Source: Isoetes taiwanensis (taxonomy: Eukaryota; Streptophyta; Lycopodiopsida; Isoetales; Isoetaceae). Taken from it: a DNA stretch of 64,000 nt. A program made the translations under genes and the position numbers. Below the pieces are notes generated by a model. It did not search any database. It saw nothing but the letters and a program-made list of their open reading frames with translations, and was not told the DNA's origin. The stretch is taken from contig JAJEKV010000512.1 in the NCBI GenBank assembly GCA_021234155.1, positions 62,001 through 126,000 on the forward strand, in the 5' to 3' direction. This document shows, piece by piece, positions 22,371 to 33,886 of this stretch (within the stretch, counting starts at the first letter, position 1; each line of letters starts with the position of its first letter).

Positions 22371-22487
22371 GAACCGCCAAAGATTAAATGCGTGACACAA
22401 GGGGCCGAAGCCGGGACCCAAAGTGTTTTTAGGTGCCGGGTGTCTTTGTGCGTTTTTTGGATCAACCGATATAGAATTTACACCCCT

Positions 22488-23284
22488 AGTACAAGGCTGC
22501 GGAATGGAGATTGACTTAGCCATATGGGTCAGGAATGGCGAAATTACCCCAAGGACCAAGTTACATGGTCATTTTTGGCAACGAAAGAAACACTAACCCT
22601 CTACATAGCAAGATTAAGCGTGACCACCTCCTAGGCCAATTGACTACGAAGGTGTTGGACGCGAGCTACTTTGGTGCTTTTGGAGAAGGGTGGTCTTACG
22701 CCTACCTTAAACTTAGTCCCCGTGGTAAAGTCGACATTTTGAGTCCATTGGGCAGAGTCAATTCCCGGTTTTGGAGTGGGAGAGTTGCCCGTCCATTGGC
22801 TGGGGCCTTAGGAGGAGGACCTTTGGGCTTAACCGCTTCAAAGGTTTTAAGGGTCCGGCTCTTCCGCATCAACACCCTCCCTCTATGTGATGACATTTGT
22901 GCAAGTAAGATCCTGGCTTCATCGACTAGGATCTGCCCTCCCAAAATGTAAACCCCTGTGTTGCTAGGTTATTGAAAGGTTTTGTTATGGAGGTCGAAGT
23001 TTTAGTCTGTTGCACTTGAGACATGGTCAAGAAGCCGCAAATTGAAAATGTGAAGCAATAGGAACTGAGGGAATGGGATTTGGATTTATCTTCCTCCCAA
23101 TGTGGCAATTAGAATTAAGAGCACCTTTTGCGGTTGCAAAATTGTTTGGGATCGTCCGGGATGGTCAATAGGTCCAAACCCTACGTTATTTCGGTTGCCA
23201 TGGCTTCGCGTAATGTGTTTAGCAAAGGTGCACCTAGCTATGTCAGAAAAAGCGATCACATTTTGGCCTCAGAAACATAAACCC
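22488..23284 (+). repeat. Inverted repeat, inner part of left arm
   Basis: Reverse complement of about 23,309-24,080 with scattered substitutions and indels. Landmarks shared by both arms are GTTTAGCAAAGG, CGATCACATTTTGG, TTGCTAGG and CCATTGG. No coding product recognised; frames are short and differ between arms. Confidence 0.85.
22940..22985 (+). repeat. Thrice-repeated GTAAACCCCTGTGTTGCTAGG motif block
   Basis: A block of about 40 bp (TGTAAACCCC, TGTTGCTAGGTTATTGAA) occurs here on the plus strand and, as reverse complement, at 23,283-23,323 (the turn of the hairpin) and about 23,607-23,643. One copy at the turn is not explained by simple arm pairing, so the inverted repeat is probably a composite. 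Confidence 0.6.
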
Positions 23285-23308
23285 TACAATAACCTGGCAC
23301 ACACACCG
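23285..23308. other. Turn of the inverted repeat
   Basis: About 24 bp between the two arms; the arms meet at AAACATAAACCC (left) and GGGTTTACGTTT (right). Confidence 0.7.
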
Positions 23309-24318
23309 GGGTTTACGTTTGAGCCCAAAATGTGATCGTTTTTCTTGGATAGCTAGGGCCTTTGCTAAACACACATGCGAGCCATGGCAACCGAAATAAC
23401 AGAGTTTGATCTATTGGCCATCCCTAATGATCCCAAACAATTTTGCTACAAAGAAAAAGCGCTTTTGACTTCTAATTGCAACACCGGAGGAGGATAACTC
23501 CAAACCCCATTCCATCGGGCCCTATTGCTTCATGTTCTCAATTGCGCTTTCTCAACCATGACCCAAGTGTAAACCGACTAAAACTCTACCCCCCATAACG
23601 AAACCCTTCAATAGCCTAGCAACACATGTGGTTTACGCTTTGAGGCTATATCCTAGTCGATTCGACCAAAATCTTGCACAATGTCATCACGAGGGAGGGT
23701 GTTGACGCCATAAGATGGACCTTTAAACCTTTCGGAGGCGTCGCCCCCAAAGGTCCTCTCCCAAAGAACCCCTCGCCACGGACGGGCAACTTTCCCAATT
23801 CGAATCGTGGAACGATTTTGCCAATGGACTCAAAATGTCGACTTTTACCCTGGGAGCAAGTTTCGCGGGCGTAAGACCACCCTTCTCCAAGAAGCACCAA
23901 GGTAGCTCATGTCCAACACGTCAGAGTCAATTGGCCTAGGAGGTGGCTGCTAATACCATTATGTAGAGGGTTGCGTTTCTTTCGTTGCCAAAATGACCAT
24001 ATAACATGGTCCCTAGGGTAATTTCGCAGCCATTGGGATGACATGGTGAAGTCGAATCTCCATTCCAGAGCCTTGTACCGCCTGAATGACAAACACTTGG
24101 TTTTCTATGCGGTCAACCCCAGCTAACGCCGTGGTGTGATAAGTTCTCCGGATGGATCTTGATTTTTTGAGCCTGCTCGAAGGAGTTACTTGAATGACGG
24201 ATTCAATGGTGGGATAGGAAAATTGAGCTCCTGGGATTGGCATTTGCCCTCCCAGAGGAGCCGGATAGGAAAGGCGCCTCGACAACCTTTCGAGGTCCAT
24301 CTCCCGGGTCCGGCCTCC
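23309..24318 (-). repeat. Inverted repeat, right arm (uninterrupted)
   Basis: About 1 kb. It pairs with 22,488-23,284 and then, past the transposon, with 14,170-14,426. On the minus strand it holds frames at 23,646-23,900, 23,907-24,092 and 24,013-24,366, none recognised. It acts as the empty-site copy for the 8-kb insertion. Confidence 0.85.
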
Positions 24319-24331
24319 GAGGTCCATCTCC

Positions 24332-26434
24332 GGCTCAAACATGTCACTTAGGCTCCAACATACCACCTATGCTCAAAGATGCCAAGGTGGCTCAAACATG
24401 CCACATGAGCACCAAAGATGCCACCTAGGCTCCAACATGCCAAGGTGGCTCAAACATGCCATGTCAAGCTCCAAGATGCCACCTAGGCTCCATCATGTCA
24501 AGGTGGCTCAAACATGGCAAGGTGGCTCAAACATGCCCACGTGGCTTCAACATGCCACCTAGGCTCCAACATGCAAGGTGGTCTCCAACATGCCACCTAG
24601 GCTCAAATATGCCAAGGTGGGTCAAACATGCCACGTGGGCTCCAACATGCCACCTAGGCTCAAACATGCCAAGGTGGCTCAAAACATGCCACCAAGGCTC
24701 CCAACATGCCAAGGTGGCTCAAGCATGCCAAGTTGGCTCCAACATGCCACCTAGGCTCAAACATGCCAAGGTGGCATAAACATGCCAAGGTGGCTCAAAC
24801 ATGCCACGTGGCTCCAACATGCCCCCTAGGCTCCAACATGCAAGGTGGCCCAAGCATTCCACTTAGGCTCCAACATGCCACCCACGATAAAAACATGCCA
24901 AGGTGGTGAAACATGACACGCGGCTCCAACATGCCAAGGTGGCTCAAACATGCCATCTAGGCTCCAACATGCCACCTTGGCTAAAACATACCAAAGTGGC
25001 TCAAACATGCCACGCGGGCTCCAACATGCCAACTAGGTTCCAATGTGCCACCTAGGCTCAAACATGCCAAGGTGGCTCAAACATACCACACACGCCAAGG
25101 TGGCTCAAACATGCCACCTAGGGGTTCCAACATGCCACCTAGGCTTCAACATGCCAAGGTGGCTCAAACATGCCACACGGGCTCCAACATGCCACTTAGG
25201 TTTCAACATGCCAAGGTGGCTCAAACATGTCATCTAATCTAGGTGCAAACTTGCTAAGGTGGCTCAAACATGCCAAGGTGGCTCAAACATGCCATGCAGG
25301 CTCCGACAAGCCATCTAGGCTCCAACATGCCAAGGTGGCTCAAACATGTCACCTAGGCTCCAACATGACATGTAGGCTCAAACATGCCAAGGTGGCTCAA
25401 ACATGCCACGCTGGCCCCTAGGCTCCAACATGCCATGTCGGCCCAAAATAGGCTCAAACATGCCACCCACGCCAAACATGCCACGTGGACTCCAACATGC
25501 CATTAGGCTCCCCGTGATGCCACCTAGGCTCCCAAAATGCCACCCAACATGACAAGGTGGCTCAAACATGCCACTGGAGCCCAACATGCCACCGGGCTCA
25601 AACATGCCAAGGTGGCTCAAACATGCCACGTTGGCTCCAACATGCCAAATAGACTCCAACATGCCAAGGTGGTTCAAACATGTCGAGGTGGCTCAAGTAT
25701 ACCACAAGGGCTCCAACATGCCACCTAGGCTCAAACATGCCAAGGTGGCTCAAACATGACATGCGTGCACCAACATGCCACCTAGGGGCTCCAACATGCC
25801 AAGGTGGCTCAAGCATGCCACCTATGGCTCCAACATGCCAAGGTGGCTCAAACATGACACCTAGGCTCCAACATGCCACCTAGACTCCAACATGCCATCT
25901 AGGCTCCAACTTACCACCTAGGTTCGAGATATGCCAAGGTGGCTCAAACATGCCACATGGGCCCAAACATGCCACTAGGCTCCTAACATGCCAATGTGGC
26001 TCAAACATGCCAAGTTGGCTCAAACATGCCACCTAGGCTCCAACATGCCACTTAGGATCAAACATGCCACATTTGCTCCAACATGCCACATAGGCTCAAA
26101 CATGCCAAGGTGGCTCAAACATGCCAAGATGGCTCAAACAAGCCACCTAGGCTCAAAACATGCCACCTTGGCTCCAACATGCCACTTATCCAACATGCCA
26201 CCTAGGCTCCAACATGCCAAGGTGGCTCAAACATGCCATGTGTTCCAACATGCCCCTAGGCTCAAACATGCCAAGATGGCTCAAGCACGCCACCTAGGCT
26301 CCAACATGCCAAGATGGCTCAAACATGTCATCTAGACTCCAACATGCCACCTTGGCTTTAACATGCCACCTAGGCTCAAACATGCCAACGTGGGCTCAAA
26401 CATGCCATGTGGGCTCCAACATGCCACGTGGGCA
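24332..26434. repeat. 19-bp minisatellite array B
   Basis: About 110 head-to-tail units of the same 19-bp repeat as array A and in the same orientation, with more indels and truncated units. It begins immediately at the outer end of the inverted-repeat right arm. All open frames here are repeats of the translated unit. Confidence 0.96.
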
Positions 26435-26794
26435 TGCGTCCCATAGAGCGTGCTTGCCTCGCCTTGGTTCTATTTTTTGAGATATGAGATGTTTTTTTTT
26501 TTTGCTTCTACTTATGTTCGGCTTGCAGGTTTTGGAACTCGATATTATCTCCAGTTTTAATGCTAGTTTTCATAGGATTGGCGTGATCCAAAGACAATGC
26601 TTGGTACCAAGCTTCCAATGTGAGGAGGAGTAATTCTTTCCACGCAAGCTATTATTTTCGGAGCCATATAATCTTCTCCTAATTTTGTTACGCATCTATA
26701 TCAAGCTTCTCAAGTATTTTAGGATGGAAATAGTTCTAAACACTCTAAGAACTACGCTTTGGCACCGCTTATGCTATCTGGAGTCAGGCTACCA
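26435..26794. other. Unassigned sequence
   Basis: Sequence between minisatellite B and the LTR element, with a T run at about 26,490. No gene recognised. Confidence 0.4.
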
Positions 26795-28435
26795 TGTAGG
26801 CTCGGTGGATTCGGCCTCGGGCTTAACCTTTATGGTAACTGGAGATCCCGTCAATCTCGACCATTGGATCTACTTAAGCTTAAAAACTTAAGAAACTCAT
26901 GCATCCACAACAATAACACTTAGGTAAAGAATCTAATCTTTGTACATATTCTAAGGTTCCAAACATGTACTTGCCCATTACTCAGCAATATTTCTGCACA
27001 CTATGAATGAGCTTAATAATTGTAACTTCAAGCCCATATATAATAATAATAATAATAGTAATAATAATCAAGTTTATTGAATAGCAATCCACACACTTCC
27101 ACTCTCGCCTTTCCAAAGCTTGGCTACTTTCCGGAGCATCTCACACCTCTGCTTACACCATCAACCACGGGGTTAGTCACATGGACTAAGTGGGGATCGG
27201 GAATCTAGGATATCTAGCATCAACAATACAAAGCATTTACCTAGAACAACAGCCTAACCTTACCGTAGCCTCGCCCCTGCAATCCAAGTAACTAGTCCAA
27301 CAAGCATGACCAATGTAACTTAATTCCAACAAAGACGACCACATATATAATAACCAAGCAATCATAGCATCAACATTGCAACCAATATTCTTTCCTGGTC
27401 CGAGCAAGGTCAACTCGGGTTGATCGTGCCCGCTGACATAGAGGGGGTAACCTCGCGGTGTACACACCCATCCACGCCAAGGGCCCAAAGATTGAGGACC
27501 ACTTAATCATTGCATGACGTTGTACCATATGGTACCAACGCCCCGGATGTTCAAATAATACCATAGCATCGTGCAATAACCGCGAGTCTAGACCATCGCA
27601 CCTAGACTCCGCCCCGAGGTCTATATATCAAAGAATTATACTACACATAGATCACAAAACTATGAATTCCACCCAATATCAACTAGGCACATTTCCATAT
27701 CAAATTTACCTTAGAAATTCCATAATTTACACCTCATGCAACAAAGGAAGTTCGGTTATACACTGTGATAAACATTACTATCTCTACCGCGGCAACATGC
27801 AATGCCCGTGCTTAAGCAAAATACAAACTTCACTAATATCTTATTACTTTTAACTAGATCAACTTCCTTCAAATTACTACTTATGACGATGGCTTAACCC
27901 TGCTAACTAGTTTATTAATTCCTGCACCTGCTCCCAGCTAGTAATACCCCTAGCATATATTTTCCCTTTGCTAATTTAGTTATTTCCAAGGGTTTAGATA
28001 TACAACTAGCTACCTTGTTAAACTACACATCACGTAATCATAAACACTTAAAAAACCCCTGTGTAAGGCTTGATCCCCACTGAAATCCTCCGCTTTCTTC
28101 TTCTGCACTCCCAAAGAACGCTCCCTGGATCTCTGCAGACTTTAACTCGCTCCTTCAACAATCCATCTGGCAATCTATCTCCTTCCTAATGCTTCACCAT
28201 CACATAAAAGACTTCTTTTCCCCATGGAAAACTCCTTCCCCAAGAAATCAAGAATAATATTGTTGCACTTATATAACCTAGCAATGCCCTTGCATGCACA
28301 CACACACCGCATGCATGGACACATTGCATGCATGTATTCCTAGCACATAATCATTTATTTTACCATTGAAAATGCACTCTTATATAATGGCAACGTTATT
28401 TTACATCTTAATGTGGGTGCTAGGTTGCTAGGTCC
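26795..28435 (-). repeat. 3' LTR of the minus-strand element, truncated
   Basis: Matches 30,898-32,515 closely, including an (ATA)n tract near 27,040. The match fades left of about 26,795-26,810, so the TG...CA end is missing and no TSD can be read. Confidence 0.85.
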
Positions 28436-30598
28436 CTGATCTCCCCTCCAAAAATTCAACCCATGTCCTCATGGGTGCATCTTAGAGCACTCATGAAAAA
28501 TCTAGTTTGTATCTCCCTTTGTGACATCTTCCTTGGAACAAACCCAACCATTGATCTAAAAGTAATTTTTTATAGTCGCCTCCTTAATTCCTCTGCCCTT
28601 CCCTTTATGCCTTCACATCTTAATAGCATACTCCCAAATGAATACAATTTTGTCCCTTAGAACTGACCCATCCTTGTCAAACACAATTGCTTAGCCTTCC
28701 AATCCAAGATGATGCCCTCCAAACTTGAAAGTTCAAAGCTAGCTTCATACAAGTAATTTAAGCTAAAGGAAAGACACATATTAGATAGTCGGATGCACCC
28801 ACCTTTCTAACATTCAATTTAACATACCGCCGAAGTCTAGAACTAACTCAAATATTATAACTATACTCTATGCATCAGAAAGAGGAACATACATATTCAA
28901 ATCAATTAATAAACGTAATGCAATTAATGCAACTTTTCATAAAGAAGGTAATGCAAGCCATAGAAAAAACCCACCATTCCAAAGAGATACTGTGTCTAAC
29001 TAGATATGTAATCTCTGAGACTTCTTGGGTGGCCAAATCCAAAAAAGTAACAAGTTTAAATGCATAATCAAGTCCCCCACTGGGTATCGTGATAGCTAGG
29101 TATGCTTAAGTTGATACAAGGGATCCCATAAGAATTATAACCCATGGTATGTAGAATTCTCTACGAAGTTCATCCAATGACATTGAAGTATCCTAGGCTA
29201 TACACTTGGCCTCTATATTTAGCCTACTTCCATACATATTACTCCATCACACCGGGTTAGCCTTTCAACAAGATTTTATAGGCATCAATTGTCATAATTC
29301 TGTTGAAGTTTTACTTCATGTATTTCGCTCACAACTTCAATCCTTTGATCAGATCCTTAATCAAGTAATGCAATCACCATCCCTCCATTAATTTACAATC
29401 ACTTCTAGCATGCCAAATAATTATTTATACATGGAAGCACCATTACTAGATGTACTTACAACTCTTCTATTACATTCTAAGATTTTCAAAATGGCACTTC
29501 CCCATGTCTATACATTCCCCCCCGCTTTTTATCTCATGTCCGGGCTTTATCCGACAACTCTTTCATTCAACTTCATGGTTTACCTACTACCACAATTAAA
29601 TATGTTATTCCTCTATTCATCGCCTCCCTTCTTCCTTATCCATAAGATGGATAACATTGTTCAATCTTGGCCAATCAATTCTTCAATCGGCCATAATTTA
29701 AGTGGATATCATTCTCTAAATATAAATGCATAACCCTGACCACTTTGTTCCATTGCTTTTCTTTATACTTCCAAGAAGTTTTTTCAAGGCCAAGAACTTT
29801 TTCAAGGCTATCACCGACTATTCTAGCCATAACCCTAAGGCCAACAACTTTATAGATCTCAAGTAGGACCATGATGTAATCATGACATTTCCCTTCTATG
29901 TCACACACATCCGCTATTTACACATGAGCTTCAATCCACTATCACGCCAATCTTATTTTCATAACCATATCTAAGCATTCTCAAAATTTGTTTTTATAAC
30001 CACCGTGTTGTAACCTTATCCAACCATAGCCCGAATGCTATCAACTTAGAAACTTATTGTTATTTTACCACCGGATATCAATATATGAATTTCGCCCGGT
30101 TTTCTTCAATTTTAGCTTCAAAAGAATGCACCTAACATCACATCAAGAATCTTATTCATCCGATATAGTGAGATGAACCTTCCTTGAATATCATAGGCAT
30201 TATATATCATGCAATCGCTTATTCTAAATTTTCTTGCCACCAGAGTATACTACTATGAGATCACATCTACACTATAAGGAGTGGTTACCAAAGTGAAACG
30301 CTAATATCCGTCAGAGTTTAGTCTCCCCAAGCATCACTTCCATGCTATGCGACATTGGGAACCCTAAATCAAAGTTAGCCCCTTGATGACATACATTTTC
30401 TAGCTTATTCGCTTTTGTGTGATAGAAAATCAACCAAGATTATAGAAATACCATGTAATCAATTTCATATACCTTCATAAAACAATCACGCCTCTAAGGC
30501 CATCATCTCCACATATATTCAATTGAATACTATTAGCATAATCCAAAAACCTCAACTTGAATCTAGACTTCGCTATCATACATCCAAGGATCCAACTA
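28436..30598 (-). other. Non-coding interior of the LARD-like element
   Basis: Purine run (minus strand GGAGGGGAGATC) at its left edge and PBS at its right edge. The longest minus-strand frame (29,675-29,908) is not recognised. Confidence 0.6.
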
Positions 30599-30611
30599 GG
30601 CTCTGATACCA
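30599..30611 (-). promoter_or_regulatory. Primer-binding site (tRNA-iMet)
   Basis: Minus strand TGGTATCAGAGCC, 2 bp inside the LTR end CACA. This is the standard plant PBS complementary to the initiator Met-tRNA 3' end. Confidence 0.9.
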
Positions 30612-30613
30612 AC

Positions 30614-32515
30614 TGTGACGCTCCTAACCGACATGCCCTTAGCTAACTGGCAAAACCGTTTAGACGCTTATGAGTAGTCGCTTTTACCCATTTATGTTTG
30701 GTTCTGAACGCCCTACTGTGCACATTCAAGGTTCGAATACTCGAAGGGCCCACCATGGGCCCGCTAGCCCTCCCACTAGAACTATGCTCGCCCCCTCGAG
30801 CAACCAAGGCTATACCACAATGATTACCAAGTCTTTGCAAATTACCCATGCATATAGGCACCCATGGAGACTCGAACTCGAGACCGCCTCCGATACTCAA
30901 CCGGTGGATTGCCTGGCCGCTAACCTTTATGGTAACCGGAGATCCCGCCAATCTCACTAATCATTGGATCTACTTAAGCTTAAAAACTTAAGAAACTCAT
31001 GCATCCACAACAATAACACTTAGGTAAAGAATCTAATCTTTGTACATATTCTAAGGTTCCAAACATGTACTTGCCCATTACTCAGAATATTTCTCAAGAC
31101 ACCATGAATGAGCTTTAATAATTGTAACTTCAAGCCCATATATATAATAATAATAATAGTAATAATAATCAAGTTTATTGAATAGCAATCCACACACTTC
31201 CACTCGCTTTCCAAAGCTTGGCTACTTTCGAGAGCATCTCACACCCCGCTACACCATCAACTACGGGTTAGTCACATGGACTAAGTGGGGATCGGAATCT
31301 AGGATATCTAGCATCAACAATACAAAGCATTTACTCTAGAACAACAGCTTAACCTTATCAGAGCCTTCGCCCGCAATCCAAGTAACTAGTCCAACAAGCA
31401 TGACCAATGTAACTTAATTCCAACAAAGACGCACCACATATATAATAACCAAGCAATCATAGCATCAACATTGCAAACCAATATTCCCTCGGGTCGAAAG
31501 CAAGGTCAACCCCTACCGACGCCGCTGACATAGAGGCGGGGTAACCTGCGGTGTACACACCCATCCACGCCAAGGCCCAAGCATTGAGGACCACTTAATC
31601 GTGCATGACGTTGTACCATATGGTACCAACGCCCGATGTTCAAATAATACCATAGCACTCAGGTAATAAATCAGTCTAGACCACATCGCCTCCAGACCCG
31701 CCCCGCAGGTCTATATCAAAGAATTATACTACACATAGATCACAAAATTATGAATTCCACCCAATATCAACTAGGGCACATTTCCATATCAAATTTACCT
31801 TAGAAATTCCATAATTTACACCCTCATGCAACAAAAGGAAGTCCAGCTTATACACCGTGATAAACATTACTATCTCTACCGGCAACATGCAATGCCCGGT
31901 GCTTAAGCAAAATACAAACTTCACTAATATCTTATTACTTTTAACTAGATCAACTTCCTTCAAATTACTACTTATGACGATGGCTTAACCCTGCTAACTA
32001 GTTTATTAATTCCTGCACCCGTTCCCAGCTAGTAATACCCCTAGCATATATTTTCCTTTGCTAATTTAGTTATTTCCAAGGGTTTAGATATACAACTAGC
32101 TACCTTGTTAAACTACACATCACGAATCATAAACACTCGTAAAACCCTGTGTGTAAGGCTTGATCCCCACTGAAATCTCCGCTTTTTTTTCTCAGACTCC
32201 CAAAGAACGCCCCTGCATCTCTCGCAAGAGACGCAACTCGGCCCTTCAACAATCCATCCGGCAATCTATCTCCTTCCCAATGCTTCACCATCACATAAAA
32301 GACTTCTTTCCCCATGGAAAACTCCTCCCCTAAGAAATCAAAGAATAATATTGTTGCACTTATATATAACCTAGCAATGCCTTTGCATGCATGCATGCAT
32401 GCACACACCGATGCATGGATTCCTAGCACATAATCATTTATTTTACCATTGAAAATGCACTCTTATATAATGGCAACGCTACATACATCTTAATGGGTGC
32501 TAGGTTGCTAGGTCC
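30614..32515 (-). repeat. 5' LTR of the minus-strand element, about 1.9 kb
   Basis: On the plus strand it begins TGTGACGCTCC. It contains the same (ATA)n tract (about 31,143-31,170) as the partner LTR, and a GCATGCATGCATGCATGCA run near 32,388 that is broken up in the partner. The outer end is placed where identity between the two LTRs stops. Confidence 0.85.
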
Positions 32516-32732
32516 GCTATACTTAATTCTTGTCAAGATCTTTATCCTCATCAGCCTACAACTTTTCTTCAACAAGTCACTATCCGACCTTGAAATCAAT
32601 TCAGATATGGATCCAGACGATTTGAGTAGCGGTCCAAATTCAATAAAGGTATGAAAACTCTCAGAATCGAAGCTTTGGAAAATTCTGTAGATTGATCAAT
32701 TTTAAGTGATCTGAGGTTTAACCCAACTCTGA
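32516..32732. other. Junction between the LARD-like element and the gypsy remnant
   Basis: No LTR or PBS for the following gypsy element was found here. Confidence 0.35.
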
Positions 32733-33485
32733 GTGAAAACCTCGCTGGCTTCGTTCTCGACTCCCAGGCCAAAAGCTGAGGGTCAACATCTTGAGGTTCC
32801 ACCGAGATCTTCCTCGGATCTCGTAACTCATGGCTCCAAAGCAAAAAATTTCCGCCAGAATCCTAACCATTGGAAGATATTGGATGCACTGCATCATTGC
32901 GTAGAGAGGCCATTGCCTTCAAGCTTCTCGCCTAGCTTACTCGTAACACATGCCATACCGCTTGAGTTGAATGTCCCCGCTCCTTTGCCTACCTTTGATT
33001 CCTGATGAGTGCTAAATCCACTTTTTGAGAATATTTGAAGACTATTACATGGATTATGGTTTCAAGAAAGGATGTAAGCTTTAATTTGAAAAAATGTTTT
33101 CAAAGATGAGAGTGAAGTCGGTGCTTGGTTAACCTATGAGAAGTTGATAAAAACAACACCCTCATGGCTGAACGGTCAAGAAGTTTCGGATAGATTTGGT
33201 AAGTTAGTTGTTCCACAAGATTTGGTACAATGAATTGCAAGGTTTTTCTATACATGCAGAGAAAGTGTGAACCAAGACAAGGAAAGGTTTAGTACATTTA
33301 TGAGCGAGCGTCAAAAAGCACAAATCACCATCCCAACTCGCTTTTAGTTAGTTTTTATTAATGGTCTACAAAGAAGACCAGATATCCAAAGAAAATTTCA
33401 AAAATCCAATAAGGGTTTGATTCCATATATACAAAAAATCTTTGTTAAAAACCATCGGGATCTAACCCGCCAGATTTCTTTACTT
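32733..33485 (+). pseudogene. gag fragment
   Basis: Starts in an open frame (32,733-33,005) and continues in others. FEDYYMDYGFKKG at about 33,034 and CRESVNQDKERFSTFMSERQ at about 33,260 fit the conserved gag core of plant Ty3/gypsy elements (an 'F..YY' segment and a 'QxxxESxxxFxxR' segment). Gag forms the virus-like particle that packages element RNA. At least three frame breaks. Confidence 0.65.
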
Positions 33486-33836
33486 TGCCCCGATAAGCAT
33501 CATGTTCCTCCCTCATAATCATGACCGCTTTTATCCCGAGCGTTCGGATGCACATTACATGATCATCCCCTCTTCTATTCCAGTCTATGCCATACAAAAA
33601 GAGAAAAAAGAAATCTAAAAGAGGAGGAAGCCAATTCTCAAGTTGCAGGTCAAGTCGACCTATCCCGGCAATAATAAAGCCTTAGCGTAGTCAACCAAAC
33701 AATTGGTTGAACTCATAAGCTACAAGAACAGTAAAAACCACACCGAATGTATTCATTGCAATAGGAATTCTCACCCATCAGAATATGCTATTGGCAAAGC
33801 GTACTAAAAAATGAAAAGGCCACTTTGAAAAGGAAT

Positions 33837-33886
33837 TCCTGCTTTGTTCTTTTGTAAAGAGGTTGGCCATACCGATGCCAGGTGTG
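33837..33886 (+). pseudogene. gag zinc knuckle remnant
   Basis: FCKEVGHTDARC is the end of a CCHC zinc knuckle (CX2CX4HX4C). The first cysteine appears just upstream in another frame (TCC TGC TTT), so a small indel breaks it. Such knuckles bind retroelement RNA. Confidence 0.7.

Larger units (their letters stand above)
14427..22487 (+). mobile_element. 8.06-kb DNA transposon with perfect 13-bp TIRs
   Basis: Left end GGGTGTAAATTCT, right end AGAATTTACACCC (22,473-22,485) followed by CT. AGT flanks both sides (14,424-14,426 and 22,488-22,490). The other arm of the surrounding inverted repeat is an uninterrupted copy that reads ...GGCGGTACAAGG at the site where this one reads GGCAGT/...AGTACAAGG, so the empty site is present in the same window. 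The left third carries transposase remains with a helix-turn-helix-like stretch. Further in are nested Helitron-like and captured sequences. GCTATGGC subterminal motifs lie near the right end (22,280-22,360). The two extra terminal bases on the right leave the exact end uncertain by 2 bp. Superfamily not assigned. Confidence 0.8.
26795..32515 (-). mobile_element. Non-coding LTR retrotransposon (LARD-like), minus strand
   Basis: Two direct repeats (26,795-28,435 and 30,614-32,515) bracket a 2.16-kb interior. Read on the minus strand, the right LTR ends ...GAGCGTCACA, then 2 bp, then TGGTATCAGAGCC, the primer-binding site for initiator tRNA-Met. A purine run GGAGGGGAGA lies just upstream of the left (3') LTR. 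The interior holds no gag or pol frame that I can recognise on either strand, so the element is non-autonomous. The 3' LTR lacks about 190 bp at its far end. Differences between the LTRs are mainly small indels at C/G-rich spots. Confidence 0.85.

Noticed and set aside
10716-26335. Many 60-131-codon frames with repeated MPPRLKHAKVAQTCH-like peptides
   Set aside because: They are translations of the 19-bp minisatellite; indels shift frame constantly and no start or promoter context is seen.
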